64,000 nt of DNA from Rhodamnia argentea (Eukaryota; Streptophyta; Magnoliopsida; Myrtales; Myrtaceae): positions 103,840 through 167,839 of the forward strand of contig NW_025955866.1 of NCBI RefSeq assembly GCF_020921035.1. Reading direction: 5' to 3'. Below the pieces are notes generated by a model. It worked only from the letters and a program-made list of their open reading frames with translations, made no database searches and was not told the DNA's origin. How positions within the stretch are numbered: position 1 is the stretch's first letter; every line of letters begins with the position of its first letter. The position numbers and the translations under genes were made by a program. This document shows positions 22,531 to 34,495 of this stretch, piece after piece.

Positions 22531-22848
22531 GTTATGTTATGCATTGCAAATATATTTGTAATAAATGCCCTTCCCCTTCTTGCAAAATGTTCGAACTTTC
22601 TTTTTTCCTGGTTTTCGTGCCCTGTTGCGTGATTAGTTAGCGGGATATTCCTTGGAAACGACAAACTAAGAAAAAAAAATCCCCGTGGATCGAAATTCGC
22701 ACGTAACTTTTGATCCGGATGGACTCACGGGGCCCGTAAGTACTTTTCGGAAAGCTCGTTCCGAGCCGGTCACGATGGGCCCGTTATGCCTTCCCGAGTG
22801 CATTTCTTGAGTCCGTAAAAAAAAATTAAAAAGTAAAAAACGAAAATG

Positions 22849-22968
22849 AGGGGTGCAACACGAGGACTTCCCGGGGAGGTCGCCCATCCTAGTACTACTC
22901 TCGCCCAAGCACGCTTAACCGGAGTTACGATGGGATCCGGTGCATTAGTCTTTGGTATGATCGCACCC
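22849..22968 (-). rRNA. 5S rRNA gene, copy 53
   Basis: 120 nt. CAAAGAC; nt 40-50 rewritten as CGTAACTCCGG; extra C. Confidence 0.91.
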
Positions 22969-23277
22969 GTTATGTTATGCATTGCAAATATATTTGTAAT
23001 AAATGCCCTTCCCCTTCTTGCAAAATGTTCGAACTTTCTTTTTTCTGGTTTTCGTGCCCTGTCGCGTGATTAGTTAGCGGGATATTCCTTGGAAGCGACA
23101 AACTAAGAAAAAAATCCCCGTGGATCGAAATTCGCACGTAACTTTTGATCCGGATGGACTCACGGGGCCCGTAAGTACTTTTCGGAGCTCGTTCGAGCCG
23201 GTCACGATGGGCCCGTTATGCCTTCCCGAGTGCATTTCTTGAGTCGAAAAAAAATTAAAAAATAAAAAACGAAAATG

Positions 23278-23396
23278 AGGGGTGCAACACGAGGACTTCC
23301 CGGGAGGTCACCCATCCTAGTACTACTCTCGCCCAAGCACGCTAACCCGGAGTTACGATGGGATCCGGTGCATTAGTCTTTGGTATGATCGCTCCC
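23278..23396 (-). rRNA. 5S rRNA gene, copy 54
   Basis: 119 nt. 5' end reads GGGAGCG; CAAAGAC; nt 40-50 rewritten as CGTAACTCCGGG; A box has TTAG for TTAAG. Confidence 0.9.
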
Positions 23397-23710
23397 GTTA
23401 TGTTATGCATTGCAAATATATTTGTAATAAATGCCCTTCCCCTTCTTGCAAAATGTTCGAACTTTCTTTTTTCCTGGTTTTCGTGCCCTGTTGCGTGATT
23501 ACTTAACGGGATATTCCTTGGAAACGACAAACTAAGAAAAAAAATCCCCGTGGATCGAAATTCGCACGTAACTTTTGATCCGGATGGACTCACGGGGCCC
23601 GTAAGTACTTTTCGGAAGCTCGTTCGAGCCGGTCACGATGGGCCCGTTATGCCTTCCGAGTGCATTTCTTGAGTCGTAAAAAAAAATTAAAAAAGTAAAA
23701 AACGAAAATG

Positions 23711-23832
23711 AGGGGGTGCAACACGAGGACTTCCCGGGAGGTCGCCCCATCCTAGTACTACTCTCGCCCAAGCACGCTTAACCCGGAGTTCGATGGGATC
23801 CGGTGCATTAGTCTTTGGTATGATCGCTACCC
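23711..23832 (-). rRNA. 5S rRNA gene, copy 55
   Basis: 122 nt. 5' end reads GGGTAGCG; CAAAGAC; nt 40-50 is 2 nt short; GATGGGGCG has one extra G in the C box; extra C in the 3'-terminal run. Confidence 0.9.
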
Positions 23833-24145
23833 GTTATGTTATGCATTGCAAATATATTTGTAATAAATGCCCTTCCCCTTCTTGCAAAATGTTCGAACTT
23901 TCTTTTTTCCTGGTTTTCGTGCCCTGTTGCGTGATTAGTTAACGGGATATTCCTTGGAAACGACAAACTAAGAAAAAAAATCCCCGTGGATCGAAATTCG
24001 CACGTAACTTTTGATCCGGATGGACTCACGGGGCCCGTAAGTACTTTTCGGAAGCTCGTTCGAGCCGGTCCACGATGGGCCCGTTATGCCTTCCGAGTGC
24101 ATTTCTTGAGTCGTAAAAAAAATTAAAAAATAAAAAACGAAAATG

Positions 24146-24262
24146 AGGGGTGCAACACGAGGACTTCCCGGGAGGTCACCCATCCTAGTACTACTCTCGC
24201 CCAAGCACGCTTAACCGGGTTCGATGGGATCCGGTGCATTAGTCTTTGGTATGATCGCACCC
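24146..24262 (-). rRNA. 5S rRNA gene, copy 56
   Basis: 117 nt. CAAAGAC; nt 40-50 is 4 nt short (CGAACCCGG). Confidence 0.91.
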
Positions 24263-24574
24263 GTTATGTTATGCATTGCAAATATATTTGTAATAAATGC
24301 CCTTCCCCTTCTTGCAAAATGTTCGAACTTTCTTTTTTCTGGTTTTCGTGCCCTGTTGCGTGATTAGTTAGCGGGATATTCCTTGGAAGCGACAAACTAA
24401 GAAAAAAAATCCCCGTCGAATCGAAATTCGCACGTAACTTTTGATCCGGATGGACTCACGGGGCCCGTAAGTACTTTTCGGAAGCTCGTTCGAGCCGGTC
24501 ACGATGGGCCCCGTTATGCCTTCCGAGTGCATTTCTTGAGTCGTAAAAAAATTAAAAAATAAAAAACGAAAATG

Positions 24575-24694
24575 AGGGGGTGCAACACGAGGACTTCCCG
24601 GGAGGTCACCCATCCTAGTACTACTCTCGCCCAAGCACGCTTAACCCGGAGTTCGATGGGATCCGGTGCATTAGTCTTTGGTATGATCGCACCC
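24575..24694 (-). rRNA. 5S rRNA gene, copy 57
   Basis: 120 nt. CAAAGAC; nt 40-50 is 2 nt short; extra C in the 3'-terminal run. Confidence 0.92.
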
Positions 24695-25003
24695 GTTATG
24701 TTATGCATTGCAAATATATTTGTAATAAATGCCCTTCCCCTTCTTGCAAAATGTTCGAACTTTCTTTTTCCTGGTTTTCGTGCCCTGTTGCGTGATTAGT
24801 TAGCGGGATATTCCTTGGAAGCGACAAACTAAGAAAAAAAATCCCCGTGGATCGAAATTCGCGCGTAACTTTTGATCCGGATGGACTCACGGGGCCCGTA
24901 AGTACTTTTCGGAAGCTCGTTCGAGCCGGTCGCGATGGGCCCGTTATGCCTTCCGAGTGCATTTCTTGGTCGTAAAAAAAATTAAAAAATAAAAACGAAA
25001 ATG

Positions 25004-25121
25004 AGGGGTGCAACACGAGGACTTCCCGGGAGGTCACCCATCCTAGTACTACTCTCGCCCAAGCACGCTTAACCGGAGTTCGATGGGATCCGGTGCATTA
25101 GTCTTTGGTATGATCGCACCC
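25004..25121 (-). rRNA. 5S rRNA gene, copy 58
   Basis: 118 nt. CAAAGAC; nt 40-50 is 3 nt short. Confidence 0.92.
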
Positions 25122-25435
25122 GTTATGTTATGCATTGCAAATATATTTGTAATAAATGCCCTTCCCCTTCTTGCAAAATGTTCGAACTTTCTTTTTTCCT
25201 GGTTTTCGTGCCCTGTCGCGTGATTAGTTAGCGGGATATTCCTTGGAAACGACAAACTAAGAAAAAAAATCCCCGTGGATCGAAATTCGCACGTAACTTT
25301 TGATCCGGATGGACTCACGGGGCCCGTAAGTACTTTTCGGAAGCTCGTTCGAGCCGGTCACGATGGGCCCCGTTATGCCTTCCGAGTGCATTTCTTGAGT
25401 CGTAAAAAAAATTAAAAATATAAAAAACGAAAATG

Positions 25436-25553
25436 AGGGGTGCAACACGAGGACTTCCCGGGAGGTCACCCATCCTAGTACTACTCTCGCCCAAGCACGC
25501 TTAACCGGAGTTCGATGGGATCCGGTGCATTAGTCTTTGGTATGATCGCACCC
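25436..25553 (-). rRNA. 5S rRNA gene, copy 59
   Basis: 118 nt. CAAAGAC; nt 40-50 is 3 nt short. Confidence 0.92.
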
Positions 25554-25865
25554 GTTATGTTATGCATTGCAAATATATTTGTAATAAATGCCCTTCCCCT
25601 TCTTGCAAAATGTTCGAACTTTCTTTTTTCCTGGTTTTCGTGCCCTGTCGCGTGATTAGTTAACGGGATATTCCTTGGAAACGACAAACTAAGAAAAAAA
25701 TCCCCGTGGATCGAAATTCGCACGTAACTTTTGATCCGGATGGACTCACGGGGCCCGTAAGTACTTTTCGGAAAGCTCGTTCGAGCCGGTCCACGATGGG
25801 CCCGTTATGCCTTCCGAGTGCATTTCTTGAGTCGAAAAAAAATTAAAAAATAAAAAACGAAAATG

Positions 25866-25985
25866 AGGGGTGCAACACGAGGACTTCCCGGGGAGGTCAC
25901 CCATCCTAGTACTACTCTCGCCCAAGCACGCTTAACCCGGAGTTCGATGGGATCCGGTGCATTAGTCTTTGGTATGATCGCACCC
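25866..25985 (-). rRNA. 5S rRNA gene, copy 60
   Basis: 120 nt. CAAAGAC; nt 40-50 is 2 nt short; extra C. Confidence 0.92.
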
Positions 25986-26297
25986 GTTATGTTATGCATT
26001 GCAAATATATTTGTAATAAATGCCCTTCCCCTTCTTGCAAAATGTTCGAACTTTCTTTTTTCCTGGTTTTCGTGCCCTGTTGCGTGATTAGTTAACGGGA
26101 TATTCCTTGGAAGCGACAAACTAAGAAAAAAATCCCCGTCGATCGAAATTCGCGCGTAACTTTTGATCCGGGATGGACTCGCGGGGCCCGTAAGTACTTT
26201 TCGGAAGCTCGTTCGAGCCGGTCGCGATGGGCCCCGTTATGCCTTCCGAGTGCATTTCTTGGTCCGTAAAAAAATTAAAAAATATAAAACGAAAATG

Positions 26298-26415
26298 AGG
26301 GGTGCAACGCGAGGACTTCCCGGGAGGTCGCCCATCCTAGTACTACTCTCGCCCAAGCACGCTTAACCGGGGTTCGATGGGATCCGGTGCATTAGTCTTT
26401 GGTATGATCGCACCC
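26298..26415 (-). rRNA. 5S rRNA gene, copy 61
   Basis: 118 nt. CAAAGAC; nt 40-50 is 3 nt short (CGAACCCCGG). First copy with the fully changed right-type terminator. Confidence 0.92.
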
Positions 26416-26729
26416 GTTATGTTATGCATTGCAAATATATTTGTAATAAATGCCCTTCCCCTTCTTGCAAAATGTTCGAACTTTCTTTTTTCCTGGTTTT
26501 CGTGCCCTGTTGCGTGATTACTTAGCGGGATATTCCTTGGAAACGACAAACTAAGAAAAAAAATCCCCGTGGATCGAAATTCGCACGTAACTTTTGATCC
26601 GGATGGACTCACGGGGCCCGTAAGTACTTTTCGGAAGCTCGTTCGAGCCGGTCCGCGATGGGCCCCGTTATGCCTTCCGAGTGCATTTCTTGAGCCGTAA
26701 AAAAAATTAAAAAATATAAAACGAAAATG

Positions 26730-26848
26730 AGGGGTGCAACACGAGGACTTCCCGGGAGGTCACCCATCCTAGTACTACTCTCGCCCAAGCACGCTTAACC
26801 CGGAGTTCGATGGGATCCGGTGCATTAGTCTTTGGTATGATCGCACCC
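26730..26848 (-). rRNA. 5S rRNA gene, copy 62
   Basis: 119 nt. CAAAGAC; nt 40-50 is 2 nt short. Confidence 0.93.
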
Positions 26849-27162
26849 GTTATGTTATGCATTGCAAATATATTTGTAATAAATGCCCTTCCCCTTCTTG
26901 CAAAATGTTCGAACTTTCTTTTTTCCTGGTTTTCGTGCCCTGTTGCGTGATTACTTAACGGGATATTCCTTGGAAGCGACAAACTAAGAAAAAAAATCCC
27001 CGTCGATCGAAATTCGCACGTAACTTTTGATCCGGATGGACTCACGGGGCCCGTAAGTACTTTTCGGAAGCTCGTTCGAACCGGTCCACGATGGGCCCCG
27101 TTATGCCTTCCCGAGTGCATTTCTTGAGTCGTAAAAAAATTAAAAAATATAAAACGAAAATG

Positions 27163-27280
27163 AGGGGTGCAACGCGAGGACTTCCCGGGAGGTCGCCCAT
27201 CCTAGTACTACTCTCGCCCAAGCACGCTTAACCGGAGTTCGATGGGATCCGGTGCATTAGTCTTTGGTATGATCGCACCC
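27163..27280 (-). rRNA. 5S rRNA gene, copy 63
   Basis: 118 nt. CAAAGAC; nt 40-50 is 3 nt short. Confidence 0.92.
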
Positions 27281-27593
27281 GTTATGTTATGCATTGCAAA
27301 TATATTTGTAATAAATGCCCTTCCCCTTCTTGCAAAATGTTCGAACTTTCCTTTTTCCTGGTTTTCGTGCCCTGTTGCGTGATTACTTAGCGGGATATTC
27401 CTTGGAAACGACAAACTAAGAAAAAAAATCCCCGTGGATCGAAATTCGCACGTAACTTTTGATCCGGATGGACTCACGGGGCCCGTAAGTACTTTTCGGA
27501 AGCTCGTTCGAGCCGGTCACGATGGGCCCGTTATGCCTTCCCGAGTGCATTTCTTGAGTCCGTAAAAAAATTAAAAAATATAAAACGAAAATG

Positions 27594-27712
27594 AGGGGTG
27601 CAACACGAGGACTTCCCGGGAGGTCACCCATCCCTAGTACTACTCTCGCCCAAGCACGCTTAACCGGAGTTCGATGGGATCCGGTGCATTAGTCTTTGGT
27701 ATGATCGCACCC
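27594..27712 (-). rRNA. 5S rRNA gene, copy 64
   Basis: 119 nt. CAAAGAC; nt 40-50 is 3 nt short; extra G before the C box (TAGGGATGG). Confidence 0.92.
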
Positions 27713-28025
27713 GTTATGTTATGCATTGCAAATATATTTGTAATAAATGCCCTTCCCCTTCTTGCAAAATGTTCGAACTTTCTTTTTTTCCTGGTTTTCG
27801 TGCCTGTTGCGTGATTACTTAGCGGGATATTCCTTGGAAACGACAAACTAAGAAAAAAAATCCCCGTCGATCGAAATTCGCACGTAACTTTTGATCCGGA
27901 TGGACTCACGGGGCCCGTAAGTACTTTTCGGAAAGCTCGTTCGAGCCGGTCCGCGATGGGCCCGTTATGCCTTCCGAGTGCATTTCTTGGCCGTAAAAAA
28001 AATTAAAAAATATAAAACGAAAATG

Positions 28026-28143
28026 AGGGGTGCAACACGAGGACTTCCCGGGAGGTCGCCCATCCTAGTACTACTCTCGCCCAAGCACGCTTAACCGGAG
28101 TTCGATGGGATCCGGTGCATTAGTCTTTGGTATGATCGCACCC
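28026..28143 (-). rRNA. 5S rRNA gene, copy 65
   Basis: 118 nt. CAAAGAC; nt 40-50 is 3 nt short. Confidence 0.92.
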
Positions 28144-28459
28144 GTTATGTTATGCATTGCAAATATATTTGTAATAAATGCCCTTCCCCTTCTTGCAAAA
28201 TGTTCGAACTTTCTTTTTTCCTGGTTTTACGTGCCTTTGTTGCGTGATTACTTAACGGGATATTCCTTGGAAGCGACAAACTAAGAAAAAAAATCCCCGT
28301 GGATCGAAATTCGCACGTAACTTTTGATCCCGGATGGACTCACGGGGCCCGTAAGTACTTTTCGGAAAGCTCGTTCGAGCCGGTCACGATGGGCCCGTTA
28401 TGCCTTCCCAGTGCATTTCTTGAGTCGTAAAAAAAATTAAAAAATATAAAACGAAAATG

Positions 28460-28577
28460 AGGGGTGCAACACGAGGACTTCCCGGGAGGTCACCCATCCT
28501 AGTACTACTCTCGCCCAAGCACGCTTAACCGGAGTTCGATGGGATCCGGTGCATTAGTCTTTGGTATGATCGCACCC
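28460..28577 (-). rRNA. 5S rRNA gene, copy 66
   Basis: 118 nt. CAAAGAC; nt 40-50 is 3 nt short. Confidence 0.92.
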
Positions 28578-28889
28578 GTTATGTTATGCATTGCAAATAT
28601 ATTTGTAATAAATGCCCTTCCCCTTCTTGCAAAATGTTCGAACTTTCTTTTTTCCTGGTTTTCGTGCCCTGTTGCGTGATTACTTAGCGGGATATTCCTT
28701 GGAAGCGACAAACTAAGAAAAAAATCCCCGTGGATCGAAATTCGCACGTAACTTTTGATCCCGGATGGACTCACGGGGCCCGTAAGTACTTTTCGGAAGC
28801 TCGTTCGAACCGGTCGCGATGGGCCCGTTATGCCTTCCCGAGTGCATTTCTTGAGTCGTAAAAAAATTAAAAAATATAAAACGAAAATG

Positions 28890-29007
28890 AGGGGTGCGAC
28901 ACGAGGACTTCCCGGGGAGGTCACCCATCCTAGTACTACTCTCGCCCAAGCACGCTAACCGGAGTTCGATGGGATCCGGTGCATTAGTCTTTGGTATGAT
29001 CGCACCC
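28890..29007 (-). rRNA. 5S rRNA gene, copy 67
   Basis: 118 nt. CAAAGAC; nt 40-50 is 3 nt short; TTAG for TTAAG in the A box; extra C. Confidence 0.91.
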
Positions 29008-29322
29008 GTTATGTTATGCATTGCAAATATATTTGTAATAAATGCCCTTCCCCTTCTTGCAAAATGTTCGAACTTTCTTTTTTCCTGGTTTTCGTGCCTG
29101 TTGCGTGATTACTTAGCGGGATATTCCTTGGAAAGCGACAAACTAAGAAAAAAAAATCCCCGTGGATCGAAATTCGCGCGTAACTTTTGATCCGGATGGA
29201 CTCGCGGGGCCCGTAAGTACTTTTCGGAGCTCGTTCGAGCCGGTCCGCGATGGGCCCCGTTATGCCTTCCGAGTGCATTTCTTGAGCCGTAAAAAAAAAT
29301 TAAAAAATATAAAACGAAAATG

Positions 29323-29441
29323 AGGGGTGCAACACGAGGACTTCCCGGGAGGTCACCCATCCTAGTACTACTCTCGCCCAAGCACGCTTAACCCGGAGTT
29401 CGATGGGATCCGGTGCATTAGTCTTTGGTATGATCGCACCC
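29323..29441 (-). rRNA. 5S rRNA gene, copy 68
   Basis: 119 nt. CAAAGAC; nt 40-50 is 2 nt short. Confidence 0.93.
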
Positions 29442-29757
29442 GTTATGTTATGCATTGCAAATATATTTGTAATAAATGCCCTTCCCCTTCTTGCAAAATG
29501 TTCGAACTTTCTTTTTTCCTGGTTTTTCGTGCCTGTTGCGTGATTACTTAGCGGGATATTCCTTGGAAACGACAAACTAAGAAAAAAAATCCCCGTGGAT
29601 CGAAATTCGCACGTAACTTTTGATCCGGATGGACTCACGGGGCCCGTAAGTACTTTTCGGAAAGCTCGTTCGAGCCGGTCCGCGATGGGCCCGTTATGCC
29701 TTCCCGAGTGCATTTCTTGAGCCGTAAAAAAAAATTAAAAAATATAAAACGAAAATG

Positions 29758-29875
29758 AGGGGTGCAACACGAGGACTTCCCGGGAGGTCGCCCATCCTAG
29801 TACTACTCTCGCCCAAGCACGCTTAACCGGAGTTCGATGGGATCCGGTGCATTAGTCTTTGGTATGATCGCACCC
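29758..29875 (-). rRNA. 5S rRNA gene, copy 69
   Basis: 118 nt. CAAAGAC; nt 40-50 is 3 nt short. Confidence 0.92.
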
Positions 29876-30187
29876 GTTATGTTATGCATTGCAAATATAT
29901 TTGTAATAAATGCCCTTCCCCTTCTTGCAAAATGTTCGAACTTTCTTTTTTCCTGGTTTTCGTGCCCTGTTGCGTGATTACTTAACGGGATATTCCTTGG
30001 AAGCGACAAACTAAGAAAAAAATCCCCGTCGATCGAAATTCGCGCGTAACTTTTGATCCGGATGGACTCACGGGGCCCGTAAGTACTTTTCGGAAAGCTC
30101 GTTCGAGCCGGTCACGATGGGCCCGTTATGCCTTCCGAGTGCATTTCTTGAGCCGTAAAAAAAATTAAAAAATATAAAACGAAAATG

Positions 30188-30307
30188 AGGGGTGCAACGC
30201 GAGGACTTCCCGGGAGGTCACCCATCCTAGTACTACTCTCGCCCAAGCACGCTTAACCGGGGTTCGATGGGATCCGGTGCATTAGTCTTTGGTATGATCG
30301 CTTACCC
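30188..30307 (-). rRNA. 5S rRNA gene, copy 70
   Basis: 120 nt. 5' end reads GGGTAAGCG; CAAAGAC; nt 40-50 is 3 nt short (CGAACCCCGG). Confidence 0.91.
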
Positions 30308-30620
30308 GTTATGTTATGCATTGCAAATATATTTGTAATAAATGCCCTTCCCCTTCTTGCAAAATGTTCGAACTTTCTTTTTTCCTGGTTTTCGTGCCCT
30401 GTTGCGTGATTACTTAGCGGGATATTCCTTGGAAACGACAAACTAAGAAAAAAAATCCCCGTGGATCGAAATTCGCACGTAACTTTTGATCCGGATGGAC
30501 TCACGGGGCCCGTAAGTACTTTTCGGAAAGCTCGTTCGAGCCGGTCACGATGGGCCCCGTTATGCCTTCCGAGTGCATTTCTTGAGCCGTAAAAAAATTA
30601 AAAAATATAAAACGAAAATG

Positions 30621-30738
30621 AGGGGTGCAACGCGAGGACTTCCCGGGAGGTCGCCCATCCTAGTACTACTCTCGCCCAAGCACGCTTAACCGGAGTTCGA
30701 TGGGATCCGGTGCATTAGTCTTTGGTATGATCGCACCC
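30621..30738 (-). rRNA. 5S rRNA gene, copy 71
   Basis: 118 nt. CAAAGAC; nt 40-50 is 3 nt short. Confidence 0.92.
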
Positions 30739-31053
30739 GTTATGTTATGCATTGCAAATATATTTGTAATAAATGCCCTTCCCCTTCTTGCAAAATGTTC
30801 GAACTTTCTTTTTTCCTGGTTTTTCGTGCCCTGTCGCGTGATTACTTAGCGGGATATTCCTTGGAAGCGACAAACTAAGAAAAAAAATCCCCGTCGATCG
30901 AAATTCGCACGTAACTTTTGATCCCGGATGGACTCACGGGGCCCGTAAGTACTTTTCGGAAGCTCGTTCGAGCCGGTCGCGATGGGCCCCGTTATGCCTT
31001 CCGAGTGCATTTCTTGAGTCGTAAAAAAAATTAAAAAATATAAAACGAAAATG

Positions 31054-31171
31054 AGGGGTGCAACGCGAGGACTTCCCGGGAGGTCACCCATCCTAGTACT
31101 ACTCTCGCCCAAGCACGCTTAACCGGAGTTCGATGGGATCCGGTGCATTAGTCTTTGGTATGATCGCACCC
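31054..31171 (-). rRNA. 5S rRNA gene, copy 72
   Basis: 118 nt. CAAAGAC; nt 40-50 is 3 nt short. Confidence 0.92.
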
Positions 31172-31483
31172 GTTATGTTATGCATTGCAAATATATTTGT
31201 AATAAATGCCCTTCCCCTTCTTGCAAAATGTTCGAACTTTCTTTTTCCTGGTTTTCGTGCCTGTTGCGTGATTACTTAGCGGGATATTCCTTGGAAGCGA
31301 CAAACTAAGAAAAAAATCCCCGTCGATCGAAATTCGCACGTAACTTTTGATCCGGATGGACTCACGGGGCCCGTAAGTACTTTTCGGGAAGCTCGTTCGA
31401 ACCGGTCCACGATGGGCCCGTTATGCCTTCCCGAGTGCATTTCTTGAGTCGTAAAAAAAATTAAAAAATATAAAACGAAAATG

Positions 31484-31599
31484 AGGGGTGCAACACGAGG
31501 ACTTCCCGGAGGTCACCCATCCTAGTACTACTCTCGCCCAAGCACGCTAACCGGAGTTCGATGGGATCCGGTGCATTAGTCTTTGGTATGATCGCACCC
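31484..31599 (-). rRNA. 5S rRNA gene, copy 73
   Basis: 116 nt, with copy 145 the shortest. CAAAGAC; nt 40-50 is 3 nt short; TTAG in the A box; C box ends CTCCGGG, one C short. Confidence 0.9.
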
Positions 31600-31908
31600 G
31601 TTATGTTATGCATTGCAAATATATTTGTAATAAATGCCCTTCCCCTTCTTGCAAAATGTTCGAACTTTCTTTTTCCTGGTTTTCGTGCCTGTTGCGTGAT
31701 TACTTAGCGGGATATTCCTTGGAAGCGACAAACTAAGAAAAAAATCCCCGTCGATCGAAATTCGCGCGTAACTTTTGATCCGGATGGACTCACGGGGCCC
31801 GTAAGTACTTTTCGGAAGCTCGTTCGAACCGGTCCACGATGGGCCCGTTATGCCTTCCCAGTGCATTTCTTGAGCCGTAAAAAAATTAAAAAATATAAAA
31901 CGAAAATG

Positions 31909-32027
31909 AGGGGTGCAACACGAGGACTTCCCGGGGAGGTCGCCCATCCTAGTACTACTCTCGCCCAAGCACGCTTAACCCGGGTTCGATGGGATCCGGT
32001 GCATTAGTCTTTGGTATGATCGCACCC
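31909..32027 (-). rRNA. 5S rRNA gene, copy 74
   Basis: 119 nt. CAAAGAC; nt 40-50 is 3 nt short (CGAACCCGGG); extra C. Confidence 0.92.
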
Positions 32028-32340
32028 GTTATGTTATGCATTGCAAATATATTTGTAATAAATGCCCTTCCCCTTCTTGCAAAATGTTCGAACTTTCTTT
32101 TTTCCTGGTTTTCGTGCCCTGTTGCGTGATTACTTAGCGGGATATTCCTTGGAAAGCGACAAACTAAGAAAAAAATCCCCGTCGATCGAAATTCGCACGT
32201 AACTTTTGATCCGGATGGACTCACGGGGCCCGTAAGTACTTTTCGGAAGCTCGTTCGAACCGGTCCACGATGGGCCCGTTATGCCTTCCGAGTGCATTTC
32301 TTGAGTCGTAAAAAAAATTAAAAAATATAAAACGAAAATG

Positions 32341-32459
32341 AGAGGGTGCAACACGAGGACTTCCCGGGAGGTCACCCATCCTAGTACTACTCTCGCCCAA
32401 GCACGCTTAACCGGAGTTCGATGGGATCCGGTGCATTAGTCTTTGGTATGATCGCACCC
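32341..32459 (-). rRNA. 5S rRNA gene, copy 75
   Basis: 119 nt. CAAAGAC; nt 40-50 is 3 nt short; the 3' end reads CACCCTCT, one nt longer than usual. Confidence 0.91.
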
Positions 32460-32774
32460 GTTATGTTATGCATTGCAAATATATTTGTAATAAATGCCCT
32501 TCCCCTTCTTGCAAAATGTTCGAACTTTCTTTTTTCCTGGTTTTCGTGCCTGTTGCGTGATTACTTAGCGGGATATTCCTTGGAAACGACAAACTAAGAA
32601 AAAAATCCCCGTCGATCGAAATTCGCACGTAACTTTTGATCCCGGATGGACTCACGGGGCCCGTAAGTACTTTTCGGAAAGCTCGTTCGAGCCGGTCCGC
32701 GATGGGCCCCGTTATGCCTTCCGAGTGCATTTCTTGGGTCGTAAAAAAAAATTAAAAAATATAAAACGAAAATG

Positions 32775-32892
32775 AGGGGTGCAACACGAGGACTTCCCGG
32801 GAGGTCACCCATCCTAGTACTACTCTCGCCCAAGCACGCTTAACCCGGGTTCGATGGGATCCGGTGCATTAGTCTTTGGTATGATCGCACCC
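32775..32892 (-). rRNA. 5S rRNA gene, copy 76
   Basis: 118 nt. CAAAGAC; nt 40-50 is 3 nt short (CGAACCCGGG). Confidence 0.92.
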
Positions 32893-33205
32893 GTTATGTT
32901 ATGCATTGCAAATATATTTGTAATAAATGCCCTTCCCCTTCTTGCAAAATGTTCGAACTTTCTTTTTCCTGGTTTTCGTGCCTGTTGCGTGATTACTTAA
33001 CGGGATATTCCTTGGAAGCGACAAACTAAGAAAAAAATCCCCGTCGATCGAAATTCGCACGTAACTTTTGATCCGGATGGACTCGCGGGGCCCGTAAGTA
33101 CTTTTCGGAAAGCTCGTTCGAGCCGGTCCACGATGGGCCCCGTTATGCCTTCCCGAGTGCATTTCTTGAGCCGTAAAAAAAATTAAAAAATATAAAACGA
33201 AAATG

Positions 33206-33324
33206 AGGGGTGCAACACGAGGACTTCCCGGGAGGTCGCCCATCCTAGTACTACTCTCGCCCAAGCACGCTTAACCGGAGTTCGATGGGATCCGGTGCAT
33301 TAGTCTTTGGTATGATCGCTACCC
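33206..33324 (-). rRNA. 5S rRNA gene, copy 77
   Basis: 119 nt. 5' end reads GGGTAGCG; CAAAGAC; nt 40-50 is 3 nt short. Confidence 0.91.
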
Positions 33325-33637
33325 GTTATGTTATGCATTGCAAATATATTTGTAATAAATGCCCTTCCCCTTCTTGCAAAATGTTCGAACTTTCTTTTTC
33401 CTGGTTTTCGTGCCCTGTTGCGTGATTACTTAGCGGGATATTCCTTGGAAGCGACAAACTAAGAAAAAAATCCCCGTCGATCGAAATTCGCGCGTAACTT
33501 TTGATCCGGATGGACTCCACGGGGCCCGTAAGTACTTTTCGGAAGCTCGTTCGAGCCGGTCACGATGGGCCCGTTATGCCTTCCGGAGTGCATTTCTTGA
33601 GTCGTAAAAAAAAATTAAAAAATATAAAACGAAAATG

Positions 33638-33754
33638 GGGGTGCAACACGAGGACTTCCCGGGAGGTCACCCATCCTAGTACTACTCTCGCCCAAGCACG
33701 CTTAACCGGAGTTCGATGGGATCCGGTGCATTAGTCTTTGGTATGATCGCACCC
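33638..33754 (-). rRNA. 5S rRNA gene, copy 78
   Basis: 117 nt. CAAAGAC; nt 40-50 is 3 nt short; the terminal T of the RNA is missing, so the C run joins CATTTT directly. Confidence 0.91.
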
Positions 33755-34067
33755 GTTATGTTATGCATTGCAAATATATTTGTAATAAATGCCCTTCCCC
33801 TTCTTGCAAAATGTTCGAACTTTCTTTTTTCCTGGTTTTCGTGCCCTGTTGCGTGATTACTTAGCGGGATATTCCTTGGAAGCGACAAACTAAGAAAAAA
33901 ATCCCCGTCGATCGAAATTCGCACGTAACTTTTGATCCGGATGGACTCACGGGGCCCGTAAGTACTTTTCGGAAGCTCGTTCGAGCCGGTCGCGATGGGC
34001 CCCGTTATGCCTTCCGAGTGCATTTCTTGAGTCGTAAAAAAAAATTAAAAAATATAAAACGAAAATG

Positions 34068-34184
34068 AGGGGTGCAACGCGAGGACTTCCCGGGAGGTCG
34101 CCCATCCTAGTACTACTCTCGCCCAAGCACGCTTAACCGGGTTCGATGGGATCCGGTGCATTAGTCTTTGGTATGATCGCACCC
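34068..34184 (-). rRNA. 5S rRNA gene, copy 79
   Basis: 117 nt. CAAAGAC; nt 40-50 is 4 nt short. Confidence 0.91.
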
Positions 34185-34495
34185 GTTATGTTATGCATTG
34201 CAAATATATTTGTAATAAATGCCCTTCCCCTTCTTGCAAAATGTTCGAACTTTCTTTTTTCCTGGTTTTCGTGCCTGTTGCGTGATTACTTAGCGGGATA
34301 TTCCTTGGAAGCGACAAACTAAGAAAAAAATCCCCGTCGATCGAAATTCGCACGTAACTTTTGATCCGGATGGACTCGCGGGGCCCGTAAGTACTTTTTC
34401 GGAAAGCTCGTTCGAGCCGGTCGCGATGGGCCCGTTATGCCTTCCGAGTGCATTTCTTGAGCCGTAAAAAAATTAAAAAATATAAAACGAAAATG

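Larger units (their letters stand above)
17780..25985 (-). repeat. Array block C, GTGAATCG giving way to GTGGATCG
   Basis: GTGGATCG appears first at about 17931 and dominates after about 22.6 kb. CGGATGGACTC first replaces CGGAAGGACTC at about 20122, GTTGCGTG first replaces GTCGCGTG at about 20033, and the terminator side changes from AAAAAGTAAAAAACG towards AAAAAATAAAAAACG from about 23260. Confidence 0.8.
25986..30738 (-). repeat. Array block D, GTGGATCG and GTCGATCG spacers interleaved
   Basis: Both forms alternate over about eleven units. From about 26280 the terminator side reads AAAAAATATAAAACG in every unit, and from about 26517 GATTAC replaces GATTAG in every unit; both stay fixed to the right edge. 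Confidence 0.8.

Noticed and set aside
26361-26380. B-box-like GGTTCGATGGG on the + strand, created where nt 40-50 of the 5S gene is shortened.
   Set aside because: It matches only the first part of the tRNA B box (GGTTCGANTCC) and lacks the final CC; no A box lies at a fitting distance and no tRNA-like fold is apparent.
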